Origin: JANMDN01 sp031376285
GTDB taxonomy: Bacteria; Actinomycetota; Thermoleophilia; Miltoncostaeales; Miltoncostaeaceae
Assembly: GCA_031376285.1 (NCBI GenBank)
Contig: JANMDN010000017.1
Span: 1-20,954, forward strand
DNA length: 20,954 nucleotides
Reading direction: 5' to 3'
Shown: one piece after another, positions 14,090 to 20,242 of the stretch
Layout: the number at the start of each line of letters is the position of its first letter
Position numbering within the stretch: the first letter of the stretch is position 1
The notes under the pieces: model-generated
What the model saw: only the letters and a program-made list of their open reading frames with translations
Database searches by the model: none
Told to the model about the DNA's origin: nothing
Position numbers and translations under genes: made by a program

Positions 14090-14501
14090 CGGTGGCCGAG
14101 TCGGGGTGGGGGACCGGAACGATCTGCAGGCCGTCGATCCCAGTGAAGTCGCGGGGGTTGCAGGTGTGAAGGGGCAGGTCGTTCGAGATCGCGACTGCCG
14201 CGATGAGCGCGTCGTAGGCGCGCGCGGCTGGCTTTCGTCCTGACTGGCGAAGCGATGAGGCCACACCTCCGAAGGCTCGGGCCGCGGCGGTATCGAACGG
14301 AAGTGGTTCAAACGAGGACTCTGTCGCTTGCAGGAGTGCCTGGCGACTGGCGCGCTCGCGCTCGTCGCTTGCGACGAGTGGTCCGACTGAGAGCTCAGCG
14401 AGTGTGATTGACGAGATCAGCGGTTCGTCGGGCAGTGCGTCGGTTTCGGTGATGCGGGTCAGAAGAACCAACGCATTCGTGTCGAGGAGTCCCTTTGCCA
14501 C
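14067..14501 (-). CDS. vapC: VapC toxin, PIN-domain ribonuclease (module 6)
   Basis: 144 residues from GTG 14501, five bases past the antitoxin stop. PIN acids: Asp7 (GLLDTNALVLL), Glu36 (ITLAELSVG), Asp97 (RAYDALIAAVA) and Asp118 in HTCNPRDF. Homologues normally end soon after the GLQIVPV-like strand. Here the frame continues with PHPDSATERRRPAP, and its last codons and stop lie inside the hairpin of island repeat copy 8. The repeat therefore appears to have supplied a new C-terminus. The longer frame back to 14582 overlaps the antitoxin and is rejected. Confidence 0.87.
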   Translation of the reverse strand: MAKGLLDTNALVLLTRITETDALPDEPLISSITLAELSVGPLVASDERERASRQALLQATESSFEPLPFDTAAARAFGGVASSLRQSGRKPAARAYDALIAAVAISNDLPLHTCNPRDFTGIDGLQIVPVPHPDSATERRRPAP

Positions 14502-14506
14502 GTTGG

Positions 14507-14743
14507 TCAGAGTGACGGGTCGAGCGTGGCGTCGATATCGATTCGGAGCGCTGCCGGGTCGACGGCGGGCAGGTTCGCCCATCGTTCAAGCAGAACGGCA
14601 AGGCTCGTCGTTGGTCGGGCAAGCGGGCGGAGTTCGGCGACCGGCTGGCCGTCGCGGGTGATCGTGAGTGTCTCGCCGGCCGTCACGCGCTCGATCACCT
14701 GGCCCCCTTGGTTTCGAAGCTCACGGATGGTCACGTCTGCCAT
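14507..14743 (-). CDS. Phd/YefM-type antitoxin (module 6)
   Basis: 78 residues: MADVTIRELRNQGGQVIERV, TAGETLTITRDGQPVAELRP, then a tail with LLERWANLPAVDPAALRIDI. The start is fixed by the consensus N-terminus and by TACAAT ending six bases upstream on the minus strand. Complete for the family. It is expected to bind and silence the VapC that follows. Confidence 0.88.
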   Translation of the reverse strand: MADVTIRELRNQGGQVIERVTAGETLTITRDGQPVAELRPLARPTTSLAVLLERWANLPAVDPAALRIDIDATLDPSL

Positions 14744-14749
14744 GAGCCG

Positions 14750-14758
14750 ATTGTATCA
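14750..14758 (-). promoter_or_regulatory. Leaderless promoter of module 6
   Basis: TGA-TACAAT on the minus strand ends six bases before ATG 14743, the same spacing as modules 1, 4 and 5. Confidence 0.5.
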
Positions 14759-14828
14759 CGCGTGAGACCACGGTCGGGGCCAACGAGTCGACGGGATCCT
14801 CATCCAGTCGAAATGGCTGCCCGATGTT

Positions 14829-14869
14829 CCCCGCCTCACTCCGCCGGGGTCTCGAAGCGTGAGGCGGGG
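14829..14869. repeat. 10-bp perfect inverted repeat beside repeat copy 9
   Basis: CCCCGCCTCA (14829-14838) and TGAGGCGGGG (14860-14869) pair perfectly around 21 bases. CGCCTCAC occurs again at 14911-14918. It may be a terminator or part of a rearranged repeat unit. Confidence 0.45.
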
Positions 14870-14871
14870 CC

Positions 14872-14920
14872 CATAAACGCAAGGTCTGACTGTGATGCCA
14901 GGGGCCTGACGCCTCACATG
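14872..14920 (+). repeat. Island repeat copy 9
   Basis: CATAAACGCAAGGTCTGACT then GCCAGGGGCCTGACGCC. The 5' third is replaced by the inverted repeat at 14829-14869. It ends three bases before the vapC stop (14923). Confidence 0.8.
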
Positions 14921-14922
14921 GC

Positions 14923-15306
14923 TCAGGCGGGGGCCAGGATGTTCAGGCCTGCGGTTGCGGCCGCGCCTGCCAGTCGCTCGTCGTAGCAGGCAATGGCGCC
15001 GAGGTCGGTGCCGATGCTGAGCGCGGTCGCGAGGTGGATGGCGTCGAGCGACCGGAGCTCGCTTGGCCCGAGGCCTCGCGCCATACTCAGGACGGCGGCA
15101 TCGATCGGGATGAGCGCGATGTAGCCGAGGCTTGCCTCCACAGACGCGGCGATCTGTTCACTAAGGCGTCGACCGGCGCGCACGGCTTCCACGCCGAGCA
15201 GCGCGCTCGAAGTCCATGCCGGCCACCTGTCGAGCTCGCGGTGCAGCGCCTCAGACTCAGGCTCCTCGACGAAGAGCTTGATGTACGCCGACGTGTCCAG
15301 GTACAC
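14923..15306 (-). CDS. vapC: VapC toxin, PIN-domain ribonuclease (module 7)
   Basis: 127 residues from GTG 15306: Asp4 (YLDTSAYIKLFVEE), Glu40 (LLGVEAVRAGRR), Asp88 (LRSLDAIHLATALSI) and Asp109 (ACYDERL). The full PIN set is present and length is normal. The gap to the antitoxin stop is 17 bp rather than an overlap. The degraded toxin at 9750-9930 is of this same branch. Confidence 0.9.
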   Translation of the reverse strand: MYLDTSAYIKLFVEEPESEALHRELDRWPAWTSSALLGVEAVRAGRRLSEQIAASVEASLGYIALIPIDAAVLSMARGLGPSELRSLDAIHLATALSIGTDLGAIACYDERLAGAAATAGLNILAPA

Positions 15307-15323
15307 GAGCGTGCCCGTGGTGC

Positions 15324-15602
15324 TCAGAGTCGTTCGTCTCGCTCTTCGGCGATTGCCTGGGCCGTCGTCATGCCGACGCTTCGGTGGCGCGGTCCGAGGT
15401 TGGCGATCAGATCACCACGCGGGATCGACGCACCTCGCTCGGCGATCAGCCGCGCAAGCCCGCTGTGCCGGGCGCCGGATGGTGTGAGCCGCGCGACCTC
15501 GGTGCCGCGCTCGGTCACGACGAACGCCTCACCGGCTTTGACACGGTCGAGGTAGCGACTCAGGTTCTGGCGAAGCTCTCGCACGCCGACCGATGAATCC
15601 AT
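15324..15602 (-). CDS. Phd/YefM-type antitoxin (module 7)
   Basis: 92 residues: VGVRELRQNLSRYLDRVKAG, then EAFVVTERGTEVARLTPSG, typical of the Phd branch that pairs with 'YLDTSAxxKL' toxins. The tail ends MTTAQAIAEERDERL and is the toxin-binding part. TGC-TACACT ends seven bases before ATG 15602, so the message is probably leaderless. Confidence 0.88.
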   Translation of the reverse strand: MDSSVGVRELRQNLSRYLDRVKAGEAFVVTERGTEVARLTPSGARHSGLARLIAERGASIPRGDLIANLGPRHRSVGMTTAQAIAEERDERL

Positions 15603-15609
15603 GAGCGTC

Positions 15610-15618
15610 AGTGTAGCA
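15610..15618 (-). promoter_or_regulatory. Leaderless promoter of module 7
   Basis: TGC-TACACT on the minus strand, ending seven bases before the antitoxin ATG. Confidence 0.45.
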
Positions 15619-15650
15619 CATGCCTGCCAGACGGACCGCGTGCGACGGCG

Positions 15651-15720
15651 CCTCGGAGAGTGAGACGGGTGCTCGAACGCAAGGTCTGACTGTCAGGGCC
15701 GGTTGCCGCTGCCCCGCGAG
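15651..15720 (+). repeat. Island repeat copy 10
   Basis: A full unit: TCGGAGAGTGAGACGG, GTGCTCGAACGCAAGGTCTG, TCAGGGCCGGTTGCC and GCCCCGCGAG. It is in exact 70-bp tandem with copy 11. Confidence 0.92.
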
Positions 15721-15786
15721 TTTCGGAGAGTGAGACGGGTGCTCGAACGCAAGGTTTGCCCTCGCCAAAGGGCCGGATGCCCCGTG
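15721..15786 (+). repeat. Island repeat copy 11
   Basis: The second tandem unit. Positions 15723-15755 are identical over 33 bases to 15653-15685 of copy 10. It ends with the hairpin AGGGCCGGATGCCCC, 20 bp before the VOC stop. Confidence 0.92.
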
Positions 15787-15805
15787 GATGACAAGGATCG
15801 AGGGC

Positions 15806-16195
15806 TCAGCTCTCAGCGATTACCTCGTGCAGGCAGAGGATGTTCCCCTCGGTGTCGCGGAACCACGCGGCCTTCTCCGAGCCGAGCACGCACACATGGT
15901 CAACGGTCGTGAGCCCCGGCAGGTCGTAGTCGTCGAAGGCGACGCCTCGCGACTCGAGATCCCGGATGGCACTCCCGATGTCGTCCACCTGGAAGCTGAG
16001 CACCGTGTGCTCGGCCTGCGCTCCGGGCGGCTTCTCGATGAGCGCGAGCACCCCGTCCGAGCCGAGGCGGAAGAGGTCCTTCCCGTCACCGCTTCGCCCC
16101 TGATGGGTGAGGCCCAGGCGATCTCGGTAGAAGGCGACCGCGCGGTTGCTGTCTGCGACCGGCAAGATCGTCGTGGCCGGGGAGTTGGTGATCAT
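15806..16195 (-). CDS. VOC (glyoxalase-like) family protein
   Basis: 129 residues: ATTILPVADSNRAVAFYRDR opens module one, TVLSFQVDDIGSAIRDLESR opens module two, and AAWFRDTEGNILCLHEV is the terminal motif. The message carries a purine-rich AAAGGGGG about seven bases before ATG 16195, so, unlike the antitoxins, it has a leader. Substrate unknown. It is the only non-toxin gene between repeats in the 13-19 kb stretch and occupies a 'cassette' position with repeats behind its stop. Confidence 0.87.
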   Translation of the reverse strand: MITNSPATTILPVADSNRAVAFYRDRLGLTHQGRSGDGKDLFRLGSDGVLALIEKPPGAQAEHTVLSFQVDDIGSAIRDLESRGVAFDDYDLPGLTTVDHVCVLGSEKAAWFRDTEGNILCLHEVIAES

Positions 16196-16221
16196 CTGCG
16201 ACCCCCTTTTGTTGGCTCGTG

Positions 16222-16721
16222 AGGAGACTACCCCGAACCGGGCCTCGCCGCGAGCGTGGAGCTGCGACGGGACTCAATCCTCGTCGACTACCAGCGGCAG
16301 AACGGCTTGAAGCCTGGTTCGGGTGCCGGATATCGTCGCCTGAACGTGCTGCGCCTCCGGGCGGTCGCCGCGCTGCTTGCGAGCGTCATCGGGGTCCTGC
16401 GAGCAGTTTCGTCATGTCCAGAGATCGGCCAGAGGAAGCCCCACTCCAGTGCCGATCGCCGGGAGCACAGTCAATGTGGCGGCGCCTGGGCGGCGTCCGA
16501 ACAATCGACAGAGGTGGGATCGGACTCCAGGCGACGTCTATCCTCCAGGTGGATCTAGGCGAGCGGGCCACCCCGAGCGAATCACTCTGGGCACGCGGCG
16601 TGGCCGCACGCGGGTGCACTGGAACCCGAAGAAGGTCCCGGATCTGCCGGAGCGTTGGCGTCTGTCCGCCAATCCGGCGGATCGGGTTGGTTCGTTGGAG
16701 GATGCCACCGCTTGCGCAGGT
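16222..16721. other. About 500 bp without a convincing gene
   Basis: Several frames are open in this GC-rich DNA, but none begins with a good start or shows a known motif. A short plus-strand run (HWNPKKVPDLPERWRLSANP, near 16620-16680) looks protein-like but has no supported start and ends in the repeat. I read the stretch as decayed or non-coding DNA. Confidence 0.4.
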
Positions 16722-16786
16722 GTTTCGGAGAGTGAGACTGGTGCTCGAACGCAAGGTCTGACTGCCTGGGGCCGGATGCCCCGCGC
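16722..16786 (+). repeat. Island repeat copy 12
   Basis: TTTCGGAGAGTGAGACTG, GTGCTCGAACGCAAGGTCTG, ACTGCC and hairpin GGGGCCGGATGCCCC. It lies about 30 bp beyond the mazF stop. Confidence 0.92.
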
Positions 16787-16818
16787 CCCCGCCATGCTCA
16801 GCACCGCATCACGTTCGT

Positions 16819-17163
16819 TCAGCGCGGAGCGACGATCCTCAGAAGTAGCGCCGCGATTTGCCGATGTGTTTCGGGCTTCACAGCACCCCAGTGATCCTTG
16901 AGCCGTGAGCGGTCGAGGGTCCGTACTTGGTCAACGAGAGCAAAACTGGCAGCACGGACGCCGCCCTCTGGCGGCTCGACTCTGACATGCAGTGGTGAGC
17001 TGCGGTCGCGTGTCGAGAGCGGGACGCAGAGGCATACCCCCCAGCCTGCAGTGTTGAACGCGTCTCGGGAGATCACGACGACGGGTCGGGTGCCCGCCTG
17101 CTCGTGACCAGCGATAGGGTCGAGCTGGGCGAGCCAGACGTCGCGCTGGGCCGGATGGATCAA
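16819..17163 (-). CDS. MazF/PemK-family endoribonuclease toxin (module 8)
   Basis: 114 residues from TTG 17163, which overlaps the antitoxin stop (TTGA). The MazF core is clear: QRDVWLAQLDPIAGHEQAGT, RPVVVIS, then VCLCVPLSTRD and SFALVDQVRTLDRSRL, with the C-terminal helix ETHRQIAALLLRIV. Members are single-strand-specific mRNA interferases. The conserved Arg after the GHEQAGT loop and the Ser/Thr of PLSTRD fit the active site. It is the only non-PIN toxin of the island. Confidence 0.9.
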   Translation of the reverse strand: MIHPAQRDVWLAQLDPIAGHEQAGTRPVVVISRDAFNTAGWGVCLCVPLSTRDRSSPLHVRVEPPEGGVRAASFALVDQVRTLDRSRLKDHWGAVKPETHRQIAALLLRIVAPR

Positions 17164-17417
17164 ACGTCCTCAACTGCGGTGGCAAGGTCGGACTGCTCCC
17201 AGACGCGGTCCTCTCGTTCGATCTCGCGCAGCAAGTCAGGATGCTCCGTCTTCAATGCCTCGTGCGCAGACGCGTGTCGTTCGAACAGTTCCTCGTCCTC
17301 GGCGCGGTCGACCAGCTCACCGATCAGGTCGGGTGCGGAGACTCCGCGCGCGCTGGCCAGGCGATTGATGCGCTCACGCGTGTCACGTCGAACGCGGATT
17401 GTCGTCGTCTCGGCCAT
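17160..17417 (-). CDS. RHH-type antitoxin of the MazF module (module 8)
   Basis: 85 residues: TTTIRVRRDTRERINRLASA, then GVSAPDLIGELVDRAEDEEL, is a ribbon-helix-helix. The acidic C-terminal half (HPDLLREIEREDRVWEQSD) is the likely MazF-binding segment. Unlike most antitoxins here it has a true ribosome-binding site: GGAGG six bases before ATG 17417. TGC-TACAAT lies about 21 bases upstream, so its message is leadered. Confidence 0.83.
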   Translation of the reverse strand: MAETTTIRVRRDTRERINRLASARGVSAPDLIGELVDRAEDEELFERHASAHEALKTEHPDLLREIEREDRVWEQSDLATAVEDV

Positions 17418-17473
17418 GTCACACCTCCGTAGACGGAATTGTAGCAAGGGCGTTCGTCAAGGACGACCGGTCG

Positions 17474-17500
17474 CACAGAACGCCGGTCAGGGGCCGGACG
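17474..17500 (+). repeat. Isolated repeat hairpin fragment
   Basis: CAGAACGCCGGTCAGGGGCC followed by GGACG is the 3' end of a repeat unit, directly upstream of full copy 13. Confidence 0.5.
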
Positions 17501-17510
17501 TCGCTATGCG

Positions 17511-17572
17511 TTTCGTAGAGTGAGACGGGTGCTCGAACGCAAGGTCTGACTGCCCAGGGGTCAGATGCCCAC
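17511..17572 (+). repeat. Island repeat copy 13
   Basis: TTTCGTAGAGTGAGACGG, GTGCTCGAACGCAAGGTCTG, ACTGCCC and AGGGGTCAGATGCCC. It ends six bases before the vapC stop at 17578. Confidence 0.92.
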
Positions 17573-17577
17573 GGCGG

Positions 17578-17967
17578 TCAGAGGATGTGCCGTGACAATC
17601 CTTCGATGGGTTCGAAGTCGGTGTCCTGGGTGTAGAGCGTGAGGCCGTGTTCGAGGGCTGTGGCGGCAATGAGCGCATCGAGCACGGGGGCGCGCCGCTT
17701 CTTGCGACGTAGTGAGTCGACGACCTGTGCGAAGCGGCGGGCGACGGCGTCGTCGATCGCGATCGGTTCGAAGAGGCGCTCGGCGGCGAGGAGGGTGTTG
17801 AGCCGATGGCTGCGCTCGGAAGGGTCGTCTGTTGCCAGCACGCCGAGGTGGAGTTCGGAGAGCGTAATGACCGAGATGGCGGCTCCGTCTGGGACGGAGC
17901 TTGGATCGAGGCGTCCGGCCTCCAGTCCGATCAGGACGCTGGTGTCAAGGAGTGCGTCAGACATCAT
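17578..17967 (-). CDS. vapC: VapC toxin, PIN-domain ribonuclease (module 9)
   Basis: 129 residues from the first of two ATGs (17967 or 17964): Asp8 (ALLDTSVLIGLEAGR), Glu38 (ITLSELHLGVLA), Asp97 (VLDALIAATALEHG) and Asp115/Asp117 (YTQDTDFEPI). It overlaps the antitoxin by 8-11 bp. It is similar in layout to the toxins of modules 1 and 5, suggesting duplication within or before arrival in the island. Confidence 0.9.
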   Translation of the reverse strand: MMSDALLDTSVLIGLEAGRLDPSSVPDGAAISVITLSELHLGVLATDDPSERSHRLNTLLAAERLFEPIAIDDAVARRFAQVVDSLRRKKRRAPVLDALIAATALEHGLTLYTQDTDFEPIEGLSRHIL

Positions 17968-18202
17968 CGGTGGTGTCTGGAATGAGTCGGCGTATGTCGT
18001 CTCGCAGTGTCGGTGTGGGGGTTCGCGACGTGAAGAATTGGATGAGCTCAGCGCGACTTGCGAAGCGTCGGCGTCCGGAGTGTGGGATGAGATCCGCCGC
18101 TGGTCGTCCGTCGACGGTAACGGTGAGGCGTTCACCAGCCTCGACTCGGCGAACGACCTGGCTTGCGTTGTTTCTGAGCTCACGGAGCGGGATCGTCGCC
18201 AT
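17957..18202 (-). CDS. Phd/YefM-type antitoxin (module 9)
   Basis: 81 residues: MATIPLRELRNNASQVVRRV, EAGERLTVTVDGRPAADLIP, then a tail ending RDDIRRLIPDTTDDV. The tail is very like that of module 1 (KQLLPETTDDL), consistent with their similar toxins. TGC-TACGCT ends seven bases before ATG 18202. No ribosome-binding site is visible. Confidence 0.88.
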   Translation of the reverse strand: MATIPLRELRNNASQVVRRVEAGERLTVTVDGRPAADLIPHSGRRRFASRAELIQFFTSRTPTPTLRDDIRRLIPDTTDDV

Positions 18203-18209
18203 GTGCGAC

Positions 18210-18218
18210 AGCGTAGCA
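18210..18218 (-). promoter_or_regulatory. Leaderless promoter of module 9
   Basis: TGC-TACGCT on the minus strand, identical to modules 1 and 5, ending seven bases before the ATG. Confidence 0.5.
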
Positions 18219-18286
18219 AACAAGCGACACTGACCGACCGCTAAGACCGGTGGCTGGCCATGCCGGGCCAAAGGGAGTCCAACGTA

Positions 18287-18352
18287 CGGTGTAGGTCGAA
18301 CGCAGGACCTGACTGTCCCCATCAGTCAGTCAGTCGGGGGCCGGACGCCCCC
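18287..18352 (+). repeat. Island repeat copy 14
   Basis: GTAGGTCGAACGCAGGACCT, GACTG, a CAGTCAGTCAGTC run and hairpin GGGGGCCGGACGCCCCC (perfect GGGGGC/GCCCCC arms). Confidence 0.85.
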
Positions 18353-18365
18353 GGGCGAAACGGCC

Positions 18366-18382
18366 GAGGGGCCGGATGCCCC
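18366..18382 (+). repeat. Extra repeat hairpin
   Basis: GAGGGGCCGGATGCCCCC stands between copies 14 and 15. It shows that the unit can be flanked by a hairpin on each side. Confidence 0.7.
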
Positions 18383-18383
18383 C

Positions 18384-18450
18384 GAGTTTCGGATGGTGGG
18401 ACAGGTGCTCGAACGCAAGGTTTGACCCCGCCCAGGGGCCGGCTGCCCTG
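18384..18450 (+). repeat. Island repeat copy 15
   Basis: GAGTTTCGGATGGTGGGACA, GGTGCTCGAACGCAAGGTTT, then GACCCCGCCC and AGGGGCCGGCTGCCCT. It belongs to a subtype (GTGGGACAGG, GGTTTGACCCC) shared with the copy behind the RAYT. It ends six bases before a vapC stop. Confidence 0.92.
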
Positions 18451-18456
18451 ACGCGG

Positions 18457-18858
18457 TCAGGACGCCGCGGCGGGGTAGCGCGACAGGTCGGCGAGGACGG
18501 CCTCCACCCGATCGAAATCGGCGTCGCGAGACCAAAGCAACGCCCCCGAAGCCGCCGCCGCGACTGCGATTTCGATGTCGGTCAAGGCGACCGTCTGGCC
18601 GATCGCCCTGAGTGCTGCGGCAACCTCGCCCACGCGTCGCCATTCGATTCGGCCGATGTCGGCCCAGGGCAGCCCGGCGAGCAGTGGCCAAAGTTCGGGG
18701 CGTCGCGCGGGGTCGACGCCCGCGAGCAGTTCCGCAGCGACGGGCCCGCACATCACGACTTCCCCGTCGGCGAGAAGCAGGTCGAGTTCCGCGCCGGGGC
18801 CGATGGGGCCTCTCCGGAGGTACTCCACCCACACCGAGGTGTCGGCAAGGACGGTCAA
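18457..18858 (-). CDS. vapC: VapC toxin, PIN-domain ribonuclease (module 10)
   Basis: 133 residues from TTG 18858, which overlaps the antitoxin stop (TTGA). PIN acids: Asp6 (LADTSVWVEYLRRG), Glu43 (VAAELLAGV), Asp94 (LTDIEIAVAAAASGA) and Asp112/Asp114 (SRDADFDRV). The ADTSVWVEYLR opening is typical of the VapC branch that pairs with RHH VapB. Complete. Confidence 0.9.
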   Translation of the reverse strand: MTVLADTSVWVEYLRRGPIGPGAELDLLLADGEVVMCGPVAAELLAGVDPARRPELWPLLAGLPWADIGRIEWRRVGEVAAALRAIGQTVALTDIEIAVAAAASGALLWSRDADFDRVEAVLADLSRYPAAAS

Positions 18859-19058
18859 GATGTTCGATCTTGTCGGCGCAACGTCGCCGAGACGTCCTCG
18901 ATCTCGAGTTTGCCGGCGAGTCCGCGCAGTCGCGTTGTTGCGTCGTTGGAGAGAAACGTCTCAAGCGCCCGCTCGATCGCCGCGGTCTTGCTGACACCAG
19001 GCATTCGGTTCAAGAGCGCTTCCATCAGGGCGTCATCGATGTCGAGCGTCGTCCGCAT
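18855..19058 (-). CDS. vapB: RHH-type VapB antitoxin (module 10)
   Basis: 67 residues: MRTTLDIDDALMEALLNRMP, then GVSKTAAIERALETFL, is the ribbon-helix-helix. The tail LRGLAGKLEIEDVSATLRRQ is the toxin-binding arm. AGGAG touches the ATG directly, too close to act as a ribosome-binding site. CATACT ends six bases upstream, so the message may be leaderless. A 22-bp palindrome lies just upstream. Confidence 0.88.
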   Translation of the reverse strand: MRTTLDIDDALMEALLNRMPGVSKTAAIERALETFLSNDATTRLRGLAGKLEIEDVSATLRRQDRTS

Positions 19059-19064
19059 CTCCTA

Positions 19065-19087
19065 AGTATGCCAGATATCTGCCATAC
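19065..19087 (-). promoter_or_regulatory. 22-bp palindromic operator over the module 10 promoter
   Basis: 19066-19087 reads GTATGCCAGAT-ATCTGCCATAC, symmetric at 20 of 22 positions. The proximal arm overlaps the -10-like CATACT. This is the strongest operator candidate in the window and fits VapB dimers binding two half-sites. Confidence 0.7.
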
Positions 19088-19147
19088 ACTCTGTCTGGCT
19101 GGGATCAGCGGTGGGACCCCGCCAAGCGCAAGATCCGGGTAGTTGGA

Positions 19148-19185
19148 CACAATCAGACCTTGCGTTCGAGCACCGGTCTCACAGG
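19148..19185 (-). repeat. Island repeat copy 16, inverted, left of the RAYT
   Basis: The only copy on the minus strand: read there it gives GTGAGACC, GGTGCTCGAACGCAAGGTCT and GATTGTGT. With copy 17 it brackets the transposase gene in inverted orientation. Confidence 0.9.
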
Positions 19186-19280
19186 GCGAGACGTGGCGCT
19201 CGTGTCCGCCTCGGTCGCTGATCGTGTGCCAACTTCGAAACAGTCGGCGCAGCCGCCTTCCTGCGCCTGGGGCGGCCGGT

Positions 19281-19286
19281 TAGCGT
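19281..19286 (+). promoter_or_regulatory. -10-like hexamer of the RAYT gene
   Basis: TAGCGT ends seven bases before GTG 19294, the same geometry as the antitoxin promoters. No ribosome-binding site is visible. Confidence 0.3.
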
Positions 19287-19293
19287 CTGGTCC

Positions 19294-20133
19294 GTGGTCC
19301 GGCCGCTTCGTATCGAGTATCCGGGAGCGATCTACCACGTCATCGCCCGCGGGAATCGTCGGGCGGCGATCTTCGAAGATGATGAGGATCGGATGCGGTT
19401 CCTCGCCGACCTTGAGCGGATCGTGAAGCGGTACGGATGGACGGTGATGGCGTTCTGTCTGATGGGCAATCACTACCACCTCTTGGTGCTTGTTGGCGAC
19501 GCCGGACTTGCCCGCGGGATGCGGGACTTGAACAGCGCCTACTGCCAGGCCTTCAACCGCCGCCGCGGCATTGTTGGACATGTCTTGCAGGGGCGGTACA
19601 AGTCGCCGCTCGTTGAGCGGGACGGGTATCTCGCGTGGCTGGTCCGCTACATCGTTCGTAACCCGGTGCGCGCGCGGCTGTGCGAGCACCCGGGCGATTG
19701 GGCGTGGTCGAGCTATCGGGCGACGGTTGGCCAGGCACCGGTGCCCGGGTTCCTCGCGACGGGGCCTGTGCTGGAGCGGTTCGGGGAGACTGACGCGGCT
19801 GCGCGAGCGGCGTTCGCGTGGTTCGTCGAGTCAGGCGGAGACGATCCAGATTGGGATCCGTTGAAGGGAGCGGCGGCGTTCGGTTCGACGGAGTTCGTCT
19901 CTCGGCACGCTGCGCCGACCGGGGATGTTTCGCGGACGGAGATCACGAGTGTTCAGCGTCTCGGGGCGAGACTGGCGCTTGCTGACGCGGTCGCGGGGGC
20001 GTCGAGTGACGAGGCGCTCGTGGAGATCCACAGGGAGTTGGGGTACTCGATGAGCGCGATCGCTCGTGCGCTTGGTGTGCATCCTGCGACGGTGAGTCGT
20101 CGAATTCGACGGGCCGAGCTCGGGCTGCGGTAG
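19294..20133 (+). CDS. REP-associated tyrosine transposase (RAYT, TnpA_REP, Y1/HUH)
   Basis: A 279-residue single-strand DNA transposase related to IS200/IS605 TnpA. It opens with RPLRIEYPGAIYHVIARGNR, the usual RAYT N-terminus. The HUH metal-binding motif is H60-Y61-H62 in FCLMGNHYHLLV. NSAYCQAFNRRRG and QGRYKSPLVE follow. The nucleophile Tyr is in YLAWLVRYIVRNPVRA (Tyr112 or Tyr119; the family pattern does not let me choose). NPVRA and WSSYRA are also family hallmarks. A C-terminal helix-turn-helix (YSMSAIARALGVHPATVSRR, about 251-270) should bind DNA. RAYTs are single-copy genes flanked by inverted REPs and are thought to cut and join REP hairpins. Here copies 16 and 17 flank it and the same repeat recurs across the window. 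It appears intact. Confidence 0.93.
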   Translation: MVRPLRIEYPGAIYHVIARGNRRAAIFEDDEDRMRFLADLERIVKRYGWTVMAFCLMGNHYHLLVLVGDAGLARGMRDLNSAYCQAFNRRRGIVGHVLQGRYKSPLVERDGYLAWLVRYIVRNPVRARLCEHPGDWAWSSYRATVGQAPVPGFLATGPVLERFGETDAAARAAFAWFVESGGDDPDWDPLKGAAAFGSTEFVSRHAAPTGDVSRTEITSVQRLGARLALADAVAGASSDEALVEIHRELGYSMSAIARALGVHPATVSRRIRRAELGLR

Positions 20134-20242
20134 CCCGCCAGTCCGCGTCGAGGATCGCGGTGAGTTCGTTCGCTCCCGGGGTATCGGCAAGAGTGAACCG
20201 GGCTCGGCCGGCCGCGCCTACCGTCGCCCCCGGGATGCCCCG

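Noticed and set aside
15529..15768. Short ORFs ending in LAFEHPSHS or VLERKV
   Set aside because: These recurring peptides are translations of the repeat itself in different frames, not conserved proteins.
8943..18459. Integron attC sites
   Set aside because: The layout resembles cassettes, but I see no GTTRRRY/RYYYAAC core-site pairs with two-fold attC architecture and no tyrosine integrase. The hairpin fits REP elements better.
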